In this document: one piece after another, positions 1-8,578 of the stretch
How the letters are laid out: each line of letters opens with the position of its first letter
Position numbering within the stretch: the stretch's first letter is position 1
Assembly: GCF_000299575.1 (NCBI RefSeq)
Contig: NZ_AMGO01000011.1
Location: forward strand, 122,883 to 186,882
Length of the DNA: 64,000 nt
DNA from: Oceaniovalibus guishaninsula JLT2003
GTDB taxonomy: Bacteria > Pseudomonadota > Alphaproteobacteria > Rhodobacterales > Rhodobacteraceae
Direction: 5' to 3'
Program-made: the position numbers and the translations under genes
Notes under the pieces: generated by a model
Told to the model about the DNA's origin: nothing
Databases searched by the model: none
The model's input: only the letters and a program-made list of their open reading frames with translations

Positions 1-643
1 AGAGGTCGTTGAGCGGGCCGAGGGACTGGGCGATCTCCTCGTGCAGGCAATCGCGGGTTTCCTGCGGGGACACGTCGCGGGGGATGAAGATGGCGACGCG
101 GCGGCGTTCGGTCAGCGTCGTCCAGTCGGTCGCCGCGCCGCGCGGATCGCTGCGGAACTCGGCCCAGGACGCGACGCGCGGCACGACGAAGCAGGCGGCC
201 TGCGGCACGGCGCGCTGCAATTCGGCGCGCGGGACGATTTCGACGTTGATGGCGGCGGGGCGGTCGGCGGGGACGCGCGCGATGGCGATGCGCGCCTCGG
301 TCCGCAGCCGGGTCAGCAGACGGCCGAGATCGGGTTCCAGACCCGGCGGCGCGTCGCCCAGGACGCGCAGGGTGATCGGCCCCTCGAACCGGGTGAAGAC
401 CGGCAGCGCGCGCCCCGATTCGAGCTGGAAGGACAGATCGAGGAAGTCGGCCGCGATGTCCGCGTTGGCGCGGGTGGGCGGCAGCGCGCGGGACGCGGCG
501 AAGACCTTCATCGGCGGCAGCGCCATGGCGGGGACCGACAGCCGCGCTACGGGCTGGGCCGCGGGCGCGCATCCCGTCAGCGCAAGCGTCAGGCACAAGG
601 CGAGGCGGCGCAGAAGTCCTGCGGGACGGTCGGAGAATCTCAT
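1..643 (-). CDS. DUF2927 domain lipoprotein, partial (C-terminus off window)
   Basis: About 214 residues are visible; the gene continues past base 1. The N-terminus is a lipoprotein signal: a basic start, a hydrophobic core, then a lipobox (LALTGC) with the lipidated cysteine at residue 25, so the product should be anchored in the periplasm. The middle and end match the DUF2927 family that I recognise from Rhodobacterales: ACFVVPRVASWAEFR, TDWTTLTERRRVAIFIP, then SPQETRDCLHEEIAQSLG. That last segment has the HE pair of a zincin-like metallopeptidase, although no protease activity is established for the family. The start ATG is at 643-641. Function unknown; the family call is fairly secure. 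Confidence 0.8.
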   Translation of the reverse strand, partial: MRFSDRPAGLLRRLALCLTLALTGCAPAAQPVARLSVPAMALPPMKVFAASRALPPTRANADIAADFLDLSFQLESGRALPVFTRFEGPITLRVLGDAPPGLEPDLGRLLTRLRTEARIAIARVPADRPAAINVEIVPRAELQRAVPQAACFVVPRVASWAEFRSDPRGAATDWTTLTERRRVAIFIPRDVSPQETRDCLHEEIAQSLGPLNDL

Positions 644-741
644 CGCAGGCTCCGGGCGGGGTTCGGCGGCATTTTGGCGATATGCGCGGGGGAATGATAG
701 GGTGCCCGGCAGGGTTTCGGACGGGCGCGACGGGATCGGGA

Positions 742-770
742 TTGAAGTTTGTACGCCATTGGCGTATATG
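742..770 (+). promoter_or_regulatory. Promoter with overlapping palindromic operator of the toxin-antitoxin-like pair
   Basis: A -35-like TTGAAG (742-747) and a -10-like TATATG (765-770) are separated by exactly 17 bases. The spacer contains a perfect inverted repeat, TACGCCA-T-TGGCGTA (752-766), which overlaps the -10. A palindrome placed there is typical of autorepression by an antitoxin-type HTH protein, and such a protein is encoded 360 bases downstream. The promoter and operator roles are inferred from sequence only. Confidence 0.6.
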
Positions 771-792
771 AGCGGGACGGGAAGGAAGCCGG

Positions 793-1134
793 ATGAAGAT
801 CCAGTGCGTCGCGTCGCCCACGGTCTATGCCGATGCGGCCCATCGCGGGATGAGCGAGGAGGATCTGGCCGATCTGATCGTGCGGCTGATCTGGGATCCG
901 AGTGCCGGGCGGCGGGACGGCGACGGGTTTCTGTGGCTGGAGTGGCGCGGCGTGCGGGCGAAATACGCGCTGAACGAAACGGGGGGCGACGTGACGATCC
1001 TGCTTTATCGCCTGCATCCGGTGGAGGCGCCGGTCGCCGACAGATCGCGCGCGGTGGCCTTCGTGAAGGAATTGTCGGTGGGCATTCTGCGCGACTGGAT
1101 CAAGCGCAAGTTGCAGCAAGCGAGGGGCGAATGA
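793..1134 (+). CDS. Small protein in toxin position of a toxin-antitoxin-like pair
   Basis: 113 residues with no signal peptide or membrane segment. I do not recognise a named family. The order small protein then HTH protein, the four-base ATGA overlap with the next gene, and the palindrome over the promoter resemble reverse-order type II modules of the HigB-HigA kind. The sequence has alternating beta/alpha character (residues 45-75 GFLWLEWRGVRAKYAL...DVTILLYRL) and a basic helical tail (WIKRKLQQ), which would fit a RelE-like fold, but no catalytic residues can be assigned. The start is well set by a strong GGAAGGAAG ribosome site ending a few bases before ATG 793. It could simply be a regulator partner instead of a toxin. 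Confidence 0.7.
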   Translation: MKIQCVASPTVYADAAHRGMSEEDLADLIVRLIWDPSAGRRDGDGFLWLEWRGVRAKYALNETGGDVTILLYRLHPVEAPVADRSRAVAFVKELSVGILRDWIKRKLQQARGE

Positions 1135-1448
1135 CGGACAAGAGCTATGCCGATATGACCGAGGCCGAAAGGGACGCGCAGGCCGAAACGGCGATTGCCG
1201 GGCATCTGGACGGCAGCGCGCCGCTGGAGGTTCTGGGCGAGCGCGAGATCGCGCTGGTCGATGTGCGGGCCTTGCGCGCGCGGCTGGGGCTGACGCAGGA
1301 CCGTTTCGCGCGGCGGTTCGGATTTTCCACCGCCGCCGTGCGCAACTGGGAGCAGTCGCGCCGCTGGCCGGACCGGTCGGCGCGCATCCTGCTGCGGATG
1401 ATCGAGCTGGAACCCGAGAAGGTCGCGCGGATCGCCCGCGAAGCGTGA
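1131..1448 (+). CDS. XRE-family helix-turn-helix regulator, antitoxin-like
   Basis: 105 residues. The C-terminal half is a clear HTH of the YiaG/HigA-2 kind: VDVRALRARLGLTQDRFARRFG, then FSTAAVRNWEQSRRWP, ending in the ARILLRMIELEPE segment usual for these proteins. The N-terminal 40 residues are acidic and probably contact the upstream partner. ATG 1131 overlaps the stop of the upstream gene (ATGA), so the two are translationally coupled. The likely role is repression of its own operon at the 752-766 palindrome and, if the neighbour is a toxin, its neutralisation. The HTH assignment is secure; the antitoxin role is inferred. Confidence 0.8.
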   Translation: MTDKSYADMTEAERDAQAETAIAGHLDGSAPLEVLGEREIALVDVRALRARLGLTQDRFARRFGFSTAAVRNWEQSRRWPDRSARILLRMIELEPEKVARIAREA

Positions 1449-1496
1449 GTTGCGGGCGGCGGATTCGGGTATTTGGGGAAAGATGAAAGGGCGCGG

Positions 1497-2336
1497 TCAG
1501 CCGCGCCCGCGCGCCATGAAGGCCAGCCGTTCGAACAGATGCACGTCCTGTTCGGTCTTGAGCAGCGCGCCGTGCAGGCGGGGCAGGGCCGATGTGCCCT
1601 TCTGGCGCAGATCCTCGGCCGTCAGATCCTCGGCCAGAAGCAGCTTGAGCCAGTCGAGCACTTCGGAGGTCGAGGGCTTCTTCTTCAGGCCCGGCTGGTC
1701 GCGCAGTTCCAGAAATTGCGTCAGCGCGGTGGTCAGCAGCGCGTCCTTGATGCCCGGATGATGGACGGCGACGATCCTTTTCAGCGTCTCCATGTCCGGG
1801 AAGCGGATGTAGTGGAAGAAACAGCGGCGCAGGAAGGCGTCGGGCAGTTCCTTTTCGTTGTTGGACGTGATGATGACGATGGGGCGCTGGCGGGCGCGGA
1901 TCGTCTGGCCGGTCTCGTAGACGTGAAACTCCATCCGGTCGAGTTCCTGCAACAGGTCGTTCGGAAACTCGATATCGGCCTTGTCGATCTCGTCGATGAG
2001 CAGGACGGTGCGCGTGTCGGCGACGAACGCCTCCCATAGCTTGCCGGGGCGGATGTAATTGGCGACGTCGTGCACGCGCGCATCGCCCAGTTGTGAATCG
2101 CGCAAGCGGCTGACGGCGTCGTATTCGTAAAGCCCCTGCTGCGCGCGGGTGGTCGATTTGACGTGCCATTCGATCATCGGCAGGTCGAGCGCTGCGGCCA
2201 CCTGCCGGGCGAGTTCGGTCTTGCCGGTGCCCGGTTCGCCCTTGACCAGAAGCGGGCGTTCGAGGGCGATCGCGGCATTGACCGCGACGGTCAGATCCTG
2301 CGTCGCGACATAGCTGTCGGTCGATGTGAATTGCAT
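1497..2336 (-). CDS. MoxR-family AAA+ ATPase
   Basis: 279 residues. Walker A GEPGTGKT is at residues 33-40, Walker B VLLIDEID at about 111-118, and a sensor-1 type IITSNNEKELPDAFLRRC follows. MoxR proteins act as ATP-driven chaperones for cofactor insertion or complex assembly, usually beside a VWA-domain gene. In related bacteria this subtype often sits next to a CoxE-like VWA gene. No such gene lies immediately here on either side, though one could lie beyond the window. The ATG is followed directly by QFTSTDSYVATQDL, a typical MoxR start. The exact client is unknown. Confidence 0.85.
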   Translation of the reverse strand: MQFTSTDSYVATQDLTVAVNAAIALERPLLVKGEPGTGKTELARQVAAALDLPMIEWHVKSTTRAQQGLYEYDAVSRLRDSQLGDARVHDVANYIRPGKLWEAFVADTRTVLLIDEIDKADIEFPNDLLQELDRMEFHVYETGQTIRARQRPIVIITSNNEKELPDAFLRRCFFHYIRFPDMETLKRIVAVHHPGIKDALLTTALTQFLELRDQPGLKKKPSTSEVLDWLKLLLAEDLTAEDLRQKGTSALPRLHGALLKTEQDVHLFERLAFMARGRG

Positions 2337-2517
2337 TGGAAATCAGCCATCTGGGGGGCGGGGTCGCGGCCGACATTAGGGCTTGGCGGATCCGTCCGCA
2401 ACCGCACATATCGCGCGTGACACCGCCCGGCCCATGCCGTAAGGGGCGCGCAGGGAAACGCCACAGGGACATGCCGGGCCGGGCCCTTCGCCCAGCCCGT
2501 CACGGGGAGAGAGCGAC

Positions 2518-2949
2518 ATGAGCAATATGAGGGTCACGGGCTTTTCGGCGGACGAATATCGCCCGCGCGACGACGAGCCTTTCATGAACCCGCGCCAGAA
2601 GGAATATTTCCGGCGCAAGCTGATCGACTGGCGGGCCGATCTGCTGGACGAGAGCAAGACCACGATCACCGGGTTGCAGGACGGCACGCGCAACATCCCC
2701 GACGTGGCCGACCGCGCCAGCGAGGAGACCGACCGCGCGCTGGAGCTTCGCACCCGCGACCGGCAGCGCAAGCTGGTCGCCAAGATCGACGCGGCGCTGC
2801 GGCGGATCGAGAACGGCGAATACGGCTATTGCGAGGTGACGGGAGAGCCGATTTCGCTGAAGCGGCTGGATGCGCGCCCCATCGCCACGCTGAGCCTGGA
2901 GGCGCAGGAGCGGCACGAGCGGCGCGAGAAGGTGCATCGCGACGACTGA
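2518..2949 (+). CDS. dksA: RNA polymerase-binding transcription factor DksA
   Basis: 143 residues, close to the family norm. An N-terminal extension leads to the coiled-coil (residues about 30-100) with the DVADRASEETDRALELRTRDR tip region. DksA binds the polymerase secondary channel and with ppGpp redirects transcription in the stringent response. The C-terminal zinc-finger region keeps only one of the four usual cysteines (GYCEVTGEPISLKRL), with the other positions occupied by T, S and A. This form is known from Rhodobacter-type DksA and does not imply loss of function. GGAGAG sits seven bases before ATG 2518. A strong terminator follows the gene. Confidence 0.93.
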   Translation: MSNMRVTGFSADEYRPRDDEPFMNPRQKEYFRRKLIDWRADLLDESKTTITGLQDGTRNIPDVADRASEETDRALELRTRDRQRKLVAKIDAALRRIENGEYGYCEVTGEPISLKRLDARPIATLSLEAQERHERREKVHRDD

Positions 2950-2969
2950 TCGCCGGCGGGAACGGGTGG

Positions 2970-2994
2970 GGCACCGGGGGACCGGTGCCTTTTT
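2970..2994 (+). terminator. Rho-independent terminator after dksA
   Basis: Perfect 8-bp stem GGCACCGG (2970-2977) and CCGGTGCC (2982-2989) with a GGGA loop, followed by five T (2990-2994). It lies 20 bases after the dksA stop and before the ATG at 3011, which also argues against starting the monooxygenase gene upstream at 2966. Confidence 0.88.
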
Positions 2995-3010
2995 CATTGG
3001 GGGTGCGGCG

Positions 3011-4090
3011 ATGCGGGTGGCGGTGCTGGGCGGCGGGATCGGCGGGCTGGCGGCGGCGCTGGCCTTTGCGCGGCGGGGCCATGACGTCGCGGTGTTCGAG
3101 CGCGCGCCGGACCTGACGGAAGTGGGCGCGGGGTTGCAGATCAGCCCCAACGGCATGGCGGTGCTGCGCGCGCTGGGCGTGGGCGATGCGATTGCTACCG
3201 CGGGGCTGCGCAGCGCGGCGGTGGTGCTGCGCGATGGGCCGTCGGGGCGGCTTGTGCTGCGGATGGATCTGGCGGGACGGGACTTCCTGCTGATGCACCG
3301 CGCCGACCTGATCGGGGTGCTGGCGGATGCCGCGCGCGCGGCGGGCGTGGCGCTGCGGCTGGGGCGCGCGGTGCGCGCGGTGGGGACCGACGGCCGGGTG
3401 GATGGCGAGGCGTTCGATCTGGTGGCGGCGGCGGACGGGCTGCATTCGGTGGCGCGGGGGGTGCTGAACGGGCCGGCCCATCCGTTCTTCACCGGGCAGG
3501 TGGCGTGGCGCGCGACGGTGCCGGGGGACGCGGCGCGCGAGGCGGTGGTGCGGATGGGGCCGGGGCGGCATCTGGTCGCCTATCCGCTGCGGGGCGGGAC
3601 GGTGAACCTGGTGGGCGTCGAGGAACGGCGCGACTGGACCGCCGAGGGTTGGCACCATGCGGGCGACCCGGACGCGTTCCGCGCGGCCTTTGCCGGCTTC
3701 GGCGAGGCGCGCGATCTGCTGGGCCGCGTCGATGGCGTGAACCTCTGGGGGCTGTTCCGGCATGAGGTGGCGCAGATATGGCAGGCAGGGCGGCTGGCGC
3801 TGCTGGGCGATGCCGCGCATCCGACGCTGCCGTTTCTGGCGCAGGGGGCCAATCTGGCGCTGGAGGATGCCTGGGTGCTGGCCGCGCAGGCGGACGACCT
3901 GCCGCGCTATCAGGCTTTGCGGCGGCCCCGCGCGGTGCGCGCCATTGCCGCCGCGAACGCCAATGCGCGCAACTATCACCTGCGCGGCCCGGCGCGGCTG
4001 GCGGCGCATGCGGCCCTGCGGATGGCGCCGGGGACGCTGATGCTGCGGCGGCTGGACTGGCTTTACGGCTGCGACGTGACGCGGGGCTAG
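3011..4090 (+). CDS. FAD-dependent aromatic-type monooxygenase (salicylate hydroxylase-like)
   Basis: 359 residues. The N-terminal FAD-binding Rossmann motif is [21 protein letters not shown] (near residues 3-23). The central DG motif appears as [12 protein letters not shown]. The second FAD motif is [20 protein letters not shown] with the usual GD. This is the class A flavoprotein monooxygenase family, which hydroxylates aromatic or similar substrates with NAD(P)H and oxygen; the substrate cannot be read from sequence. ATG 3011 is chosen because the upstream extension would run into the dksA terminator. Its stop shares the CTAG tetramer 4087-4090 with the converging prfB stop. Confidence 0.85.
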   Translation: MRVAVLGGGIGGLAAALAFARRGHDVAVFERAPDLTEVGAGLQISPNGMAVLRALGVGDAIATAGLRSAAVVLRDGPSGRLVLRMDLAGRDFLLMHRADLIGVLADAARAAGVALRLGRAVRAVGTDGRVDGEAFDLVAAADGLHSVARGVLNGPAHPFFTGQVAWRATVPGDAAREAVVRMGPGRHLVAYPLRGGTVNLVGVEERRDWTAEGWHHAGDPDAFRAAFAGFGEARDLLGRVDGVNLWGLFRHEVAQIWQAGRLALLGDAAHPTLPFLAQGANLALEDAWVLAAQADDLPRYQALRRPRAVRAIAAANANARNYHLRGPARLAAHAALRMAPGTLMLRRLDWLYGCDVTRG

Positions 4091-5214
4091 TCTTCGGCGG
4101 TCGCCTCGGCGCGGCTTTTGCCGGTGACGTCCTGCGCCAGGGTGGCGGCCATGAAGCGGTCGAGATCGCCGTCGAGCACGCCCTGGGTGTCGGACGTTTC
4201 GACCTGGGTGCGCAGATCCTTGACCATCTGGTAGGGTTGCAGGACGTAGGAGCGGATCTGGTTGCCCCAGCCGGCATCGCCCTTGGCCTCGTGCGCGGCG
4301 TTGATGTCGGCGTTCCGGCGGTCGAGTTCCATCTGGTAGAGCCGCGATTTCAGCGCCTTCATGGCGATGTCGCGGTTCTGGTGCTGGGACTTTTCCGAGG
4401 ATGTGACGACGATGCCGGTGGGGATGTGGGTGATGCGCACCGCCGAATCCGTGGTGTTGACGTGCTGGCCGCCCGCGCCCGAGGACCGGTAGGTGTCGAG
4501 GCGGATGTCGGAGGGGTTGACCTCGATCTCGATATTGTCGTCCACCACGGGATAGACCCAGACGCTGCTGAACGAGGTATGGCGGCGCGCGGCGCTGTCA
4601 TAGGGGCTGATGCGGACCAGGCGATGCACGCCGGATTCGGATTTCAGCCAACCATAGGCGTTGTGGCCGCTGATCTTGTAGGCGGCGGACTTGATGCCCG
4701 CCTCCTCGCCCGGAGATTCGGACTGAAGCTCGACCTTGTAGCCCTTCTTTTCCGCCCAGCGGACATACATCCGCGCCAGCATCGCGGCCCAGTCGCAGGA
4801 TTCGGTGCCGCCCGCGCCCGAGTTGATTTCGAGGAAGGTGTCGTTGGCGTCCGCTTCGCCGTTCAGAAGCGCCTCGATCTCGGCCTCGGCGGCGCGGTCG
4901 CGCAGGCCGCGAAGGGCCGCTTCGGCCTCGGCCACGATGTCGGCGTCGCCCTCGGCCTCGCCCAGCGCGATCAGCTCGACATTGTCGTCGAGTTCGCGGG
5001 TCATGGTGCGGTAGCGGTCCATCGCATCCACCAGCGTCTGGCGGTCGCGCATCAGCTTCTGCGCGGTGTCGGGATCGTCCCAGAGCGCGGGATCCTCGAC
5101 GCGGGCGTCAAACTCCTCCAGCCGGTGCGCGGCGGTCGGCCAGTCCATCCGCTGGGCGAGCAGGTCGAGCGACTTGCGGATGGCGGCGGTGACGGTCTGG
5201 ATTTCGGCGCGCAT
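4087..5214 (-). CDS. prfB: Peptide chain release factor 2
   Basis: 375 residues, full length. It carries the GGQ peptidyl-tRNA hydrolysis motif (G248-G249-Q250, context [17 protein letters not shown]). The stop-codon recognition tripeptide appears as SPY in [15 protein letters not shown], where E. coli has SPF. It terminates translation at UGA and UAA. The reading frame is continuous, so the programmed +1 frameshift that controls prfB in E. coli is absent. The gene converges on the monooxygenase, with stop codons overlapping in one CTAG. The start [19 protein letters not shown] matches family starts. Confidence 0.96.
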   Translation of the reverse strand: MRAEIQTVTAAIRKSLDLLAQRMDWPTAAHRLEEFDARVEDPALWDDPDTAQKLMRDRQTLVDAMDRYRTMTRELDDNVELIALGEAEGDADIVAEAEAALRGLRDRAAEAEIEALLNGEADANDTFLEINSGAGGTESCDWAAMLARMYVRWAEKKGYKVELQSESPGEEAGIKSAAYKISGHNAYGWLKSESGVHRLVRISPYDSAARRHTSFSSVWVYPVVDDNIEIEVNPSDIRLDTYRSSGAGGQHVNTTDSAVRITHIPTGIVVTSSEKSQHQNRDIAMKALKSRLYQMELDRRNADINAAHEAKGDAGWGNQIRSYVLQPYQMVKDLRTQVETSDTQGVLDGDLDRFMAATLAQDVTGKSRAEATAED

Positions 5215-5322
5215 GGGGGATCCTTGCTGTGGTCTTGCGATGTAACCTTGCGGGGGAAGGGGGCAAGGGAGGGGTGCCGCCCGGCGCGCGCGGGGTTAAA
5301 GTCAAAGGCAGGGAGGATCGCC

Positions 5323-5931
5323 ATGAAACACACCGTCGTCTTCGACTGCGAGTTCCTGACCGCCGGAGGGGCGCCTTCGCGCTTCTGGTGCGGGCCGTAT
5401 GACCCTGATCCGGTCGTTGCCCAGATCGGGGCGGTGAAATTGGGGCTGGAACCAGACTTTCCACTGATCGAGACGCTGCGCCTTTACGTCGTTCCGCACG
5501 ATCGGCATGGCAAGCGCGTGGCACTGGAACCATTCTTCACCAAGTTGACGGGAATCGCGGAGGACCATGTCGAGCGCGAAGGGCTGCGGTTGGGCGACGC
5601 GCTTGGACAGGTCAGCGGTTTTGCCTCGGGCGCGCGTCTATGGTCGTGGGGCAAGGACGAGTTCAACATGGTGGCGATCAGCTGTTACGTCGAGGACGTT
5701 CCGCCGCCGATTCCCGCTGCGCAGTTCGGGAATGCGTGCCACCTTCTGCTGAAGGCCGGGATGCCCTATGAGGATTTGGAGAAGACCCGCAGCGACCGGC
5801 TGGCCGACCATTTCGGCATCGCGCATCCGCCGCTTCGGGGGCATGATGCGCTGGATGACGCCCTGTCGGTCGCCTATGTGCTTCGAAGCTTCCTGAGAAG
5901 CGGGACGTTGCAGTCCTTTGACTTCGAGTGA
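5323..5931 (+). CDS. DEDDh-type 3'-5' exonuclease-like protein
   Basis: 202 residues. The DEDD exonuclease signature is visible: VVFDCEF at residues 5-11 gives the first D and E, and the terminal HDALDDA supplies the H-x4-D of the DEDDh branch. A middle segment WSWGKDEFNM lies in the expected exo II region. Relatives include proofreading-like exonucleases and RNase T-like enzymes; the substrate is not evident. AGGGAGGA precedes ATG 5323. The gene stands alone between two genes on the opposite strand. Confidence 0.75.
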   Translation: MKHTVVFDCEFLTAGGAPSRFWCGPYDPDPVVAQIGAVKLGLEPDFPLIETLRLYVVPHDRHGKRVALEPFFTKLTGIAEDHVEREGLRLGDALGQVSGFASGARLWSWGKDEFNMVAISCYVEDVPPPIPAAQFGNACHLLLKAGMPYEDLEKTRSDRLADHFGIAHPPLRGHDALDDALSVAYVLRSFLRSGTLQSFDFE

Positions 5932-5955
5932 CAGCGGGGCGTCCCCGATCCGCCC

Positions 5956-8457
5956 CTAATACAACCCGCCCGAGGACATCGAGCCGAACGTGGCCTTGCG
6001 GCCCGGAATGACGGCCGTGCCGCCGCCGCCCGAACGGACCTGCTGGGCGCCGCCCGATTGCTGGTAGAGCGGCAGGTTGGCGCCCATCGCGAAGCCGCCA
6101 TCGTAGGCCACGCCGAAGAGCGGCTCTTCGCCAAGGCGGAAATACTCGGCGACCACGTTGTCGCCGGTGGCGTCGTCGGACAGCCGCGCGCCGGTGAAGC
6201 GGTCGATGTTGATGAAGCGGCCGCCGGGCGGGATGCGGAACGGGCCGCCGCCGTATTTCGCCGTCGCCGCCTTCATGAAGCTGTTGAAGACCGGCGCGCA
6301 AAGCCCGCCGCCCGAACCCGACCGGCCCATCGGACGCGGACGGTCGTAGCCGATATAGCACCCCGCCGCGATGTTCGAGGTGAAGCCGACGAACCATGCA
6401 TCCTTTTCGTCGTTCGTGGTGCCGGTCTTGCCGGCGGTGGGCACGCCGAGGTCGATCTTGCCGCGCGCGGTGCCGCGTTCGACCACGCCCTTGAGCATCG
6501 AGGTGAGCTGATAGGCGGTGATGGCGTTCATCACCTGATCGTTCTCGGACACGATCTGCGGTCCCTTGCCGGGCGGCAGCGAGGGCAGCAGGCAATCGAC
6601 GCAGGTGCGCCTGTCGTGGCGATAGACGGTCTTGCCATAGCGGTCCTGCACGCGGTCCACCAGCGTCGGTTCCACCCGTTCGCCGCCATTGGCGAACATC
6701 GCGTAAGCCGCGACCATCTTGTAGAGCGTCGTTTCCTCGGCCCCCAGCGAATTGGCCAGATACCGGCCCATATTGTCGTAGACGCCGAAGCGTTCGGCGT
6801 AGCGCGCGACGGTGTCCATGCCCATCTCCTCGGCCAGACGGACGGTCATCAGGTTGCGCGACTGTTCGATCCCGGTGCGCAGCGGCGTGGGGCCGTAGAA
6901 GCGGTTGGAATAATTCTTGGGTCGCCAGAGGCCCTGCGGCGTGTTCACCTCGATCGGGGCATCGACGACGATGGTGGCCGGCGTGAAGCCCGAATCGAGC
7001 GCGGCGGCATAGACGAAGGGCTTGAAGGCCGAACCGGGCTGGCGGGTGGCCTGCGTGGCGCGGTTGAAGACCGAATGCTGATAGCTGAAGCCGCCCTGCA
7101 TCGCCAGAACGCGCCCGGTATGCACATCCATCGCCATGAACGCGCCCTGGACGGCGGGCACCTGCCGCAGCGTCCAGCGGATGAAGGCGCCGTCCTCGTC
7201 GGCGGTCATGGCGCGGACATGGACGACATCGCCCACCGACAGGATCGCGTCCATCGGCTTGCCGGTCCATTCCACGTCCTTCGCGGGCACGACCGGATCG
7301 GGGTCGCCCTCGGCCCAGCCCTCGATGCCGAGTCTCGCCTCGCCGCCCTCGATCCCCAGCACGACGGCGGGGAACCATTCGTTCTCCAGATGGATGTCGC
7401 GGGCGATCTCGGTCTCGGCCAGCGCCTCGCGCCAGTTGTCCAGCTGCTCGGGCGGGATGGTCTTGCCCGATCCGCGCCAGCGGCCCAGGCCCCGGTCGTA
7501 TTGTTCCAGCGCGCGGCGCAGCGCCTCGGCGGCGTCGTCCTGAAGGTCGGGGTCGATGGTGGCGCGCACGGCAAGGCCACCGCCCAGAAACTCGCCCTCG
7601 CCGTAATCGCGGCTGAGCTGGCGGCGGATTTCGTCGGTGAAGTAGTCGCGGGGCGGCAGGGCGGATTTGAAACTGTCGATCTGGCCGCCCTGCACGGTGT
7701 CGAGGGGGGCCGCGATGGCGGCCTCGTAGGCGGCCCGGTCGAGATAGCCGTTGTCGCGCATCTGGCCCAGGACGTAGTTGCGCCGTTCGATCGCGCGGTC
7801 GCGGGCGCGCACGGGGTGATAGGTGCTGGGCGCCTTGGGCAGCGCCGCCAGATACGCGGCCTCGGCCGGGGTCAGGTCGGCGAGGGGCTTGTTGAAATAG
7901 GTCTGCGCGGCGGCGGCGACGCCGAAGCTGTTCTGGCCCAGAAAGATCTCGTTCATGTAGAGTTCGAGGATCTTCTCCTTGCTCAGCGTGTCCTCGATCC
8001 GGCTGGCGAGGATCAGTTCCTTAACCTTGCGCTCGGCCGAGCGTTCGCCGCCCAGAAGGAAGTTCTTCATCACCTGCTGGGTGATGGTCGAGGCGCCGCG
8101 CACCGCGCCGCCGCGCGCGGCGTCCACCGCCGCCGACAGCATCCCCATCGGGTCGTAGCCCTGATGCTGATAGAAGGTCTTGTCCTCGGCCGAGATGAAG
8201 GCCGCCTTGACCAGATCGGGGATCTCTTCGGCCGGGACGAAGAGGCGGCGCTCGGTGGCGAATTCGTCGATGATGCGGCCTTCGCCCGAATAGATGCGGC
8301 TGACCGTGGGGGGCTGGTACTGGGCGAGCTGGTCGGTATCGGGCAGGTCGCGCCCATACATCCAGAACACCCCGCCGATGGTCAGCGCGGCAAAGAGCGC
8401 GCCGATGGTCACGAGCGAGAAGATGCCGCCGAGGATCGACAGGACGAAGCGGATCAT
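5956..8457 (-). CDS. mrcA: Penicillin-binding protein 1A (bifunctional transglycosylase/transpeptidase)
   Basis: 833 residues, usual for class A PBPs. One N-terminal membrane helix (residues 5-33) is followed by the GT51 glycosyltransferase domain, with catalytic Glu91 in SAEDKTFYQHQG and the GASTITQQVMKNFLL motif. An OB-like insert leads to the transpeptidase domain with nucleophile Ser476 (GSAFK), SRN at 533-535 and KTGT from Lys677. It polymerises and crosslinks peptidoglycan at the inner membrane. The C-terminus carries a Gly/Gln-rich tail typical of alphaproteobacterial homologues. Very secure. Confidence 0.95.
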   Translation of the reverse strand: MIRFVLSILGGIFSLVTIGALFAALTIGGVFWMYGRDLPDTDQLAQYQPPTVSRIYSGEGRIIDEFATERRLFVPAEEIPDLVKAAFISAEDKTFYQHQGYDPMGMLSAAVDAARGGAVRGASTITQQVMKNFLLGGERSAERKVKELILASRIEDTLSKEKILELYMNEIFLGQNSFGVAAAAQTYFNKPLADLTPAEAAYLAALPKAPSTYHPVRARDRAIERRNYVLGQMRDNGYLDRAAYEAAIAAPLDTVQGGQIDSFKSALPPRDYFTDEIRRQLSRDYGEGEFLGGGLAVRATIDPDLQDDAAEALRRALEQYDRGLGRWRGSGKTIPPEQLDNWREALAETEIARDIHLENEWFPAVVLGIEGGEARLGIEGWAEGDPDPVVPAKDVEWTGKPMDAILSVGDVVHVRAMTADEDGAFIRWTLRQVPAVQGAFMAMDVHTGRVLAMQGGFSYQHSVFNRATQATRQPGSAFKPFVYAAALDSGFTPATIVVDAPIEVNTPQGLWRPKNYSNRFYGPTPLRTGIEQSRNLMTVRLAEEMGMDTVARYAERFGVYDNMGRYLANSLGAEETTLYKMVAAYAMFANGGERVEPTLVDRVQDRYGKTVYRHDRRTCVDCLLPSLPPGKGPQIVSENDQVMNAITAYQLTSMLKGVVERGTARGKIDLGVPTAGKTGTTNDEKDAWFVGFTSNIAAGCYIGYDRPRPMGRSGSGGGLCAPVFNSFMKAATAKYGGGPFRIPPGGRFINIDRFTGARLSDDATGDNVVAEYFRLGEEPLFGVAYDGGFAMGANLPLYQQSGGAQQVRSGGGGTAVIPGRKATFGSMSSGGLY

Positions 8458-8578
8458 GTGGGGCCCCCAAAGGCGCTGCCCTGTCCGGGCACCGGACGCG
8501 GTTTATAGGGCAGGGCGGGGTCTGCGTCAAAACCGGCGGGGGCGGAAAGGCGCCGGGTGACGGCCTTGTGAGGGGCGG

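Noticed and set aside
9..1448. 479-residue plus-strand open frame at the window start
   Set aside because: Only its last 105 codons (from 1131) are real (the HTH protein). The rest is antisense to the DUF2927 lipoprotein and overlaps the small upstream gene.
640..2472. Long minus-strand open frame over the moxR region
   Set aside because: Arg/Pro/Ala-rich product with no family features, lying antisense to the toxin-antitoxin pair and in another frame of moxR. It is a GC-rich shadow frame.
2966..3010. Upstream start for the FAD monooxygenase
   Set aside because: It would place the N-terminus inside the dksA terminator; ATG 3011 begins directly at the Rossmann motif as in relatives.
4087..5214. 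Programmed frameshift in prfB
   Set aside because: The frame is continuous from ATG to stop, with no in-frame UGA near codon 25, so the E. coli type control is absent.
6058..8508. 816-residue plus-strand open frame opposite the penicillin-binding protein gene
   Set aside because: It is the antisense of mrcA; the product is a His/Arg/Gly/Ala mix with no motif, while mrcA has all its catalytic residues.
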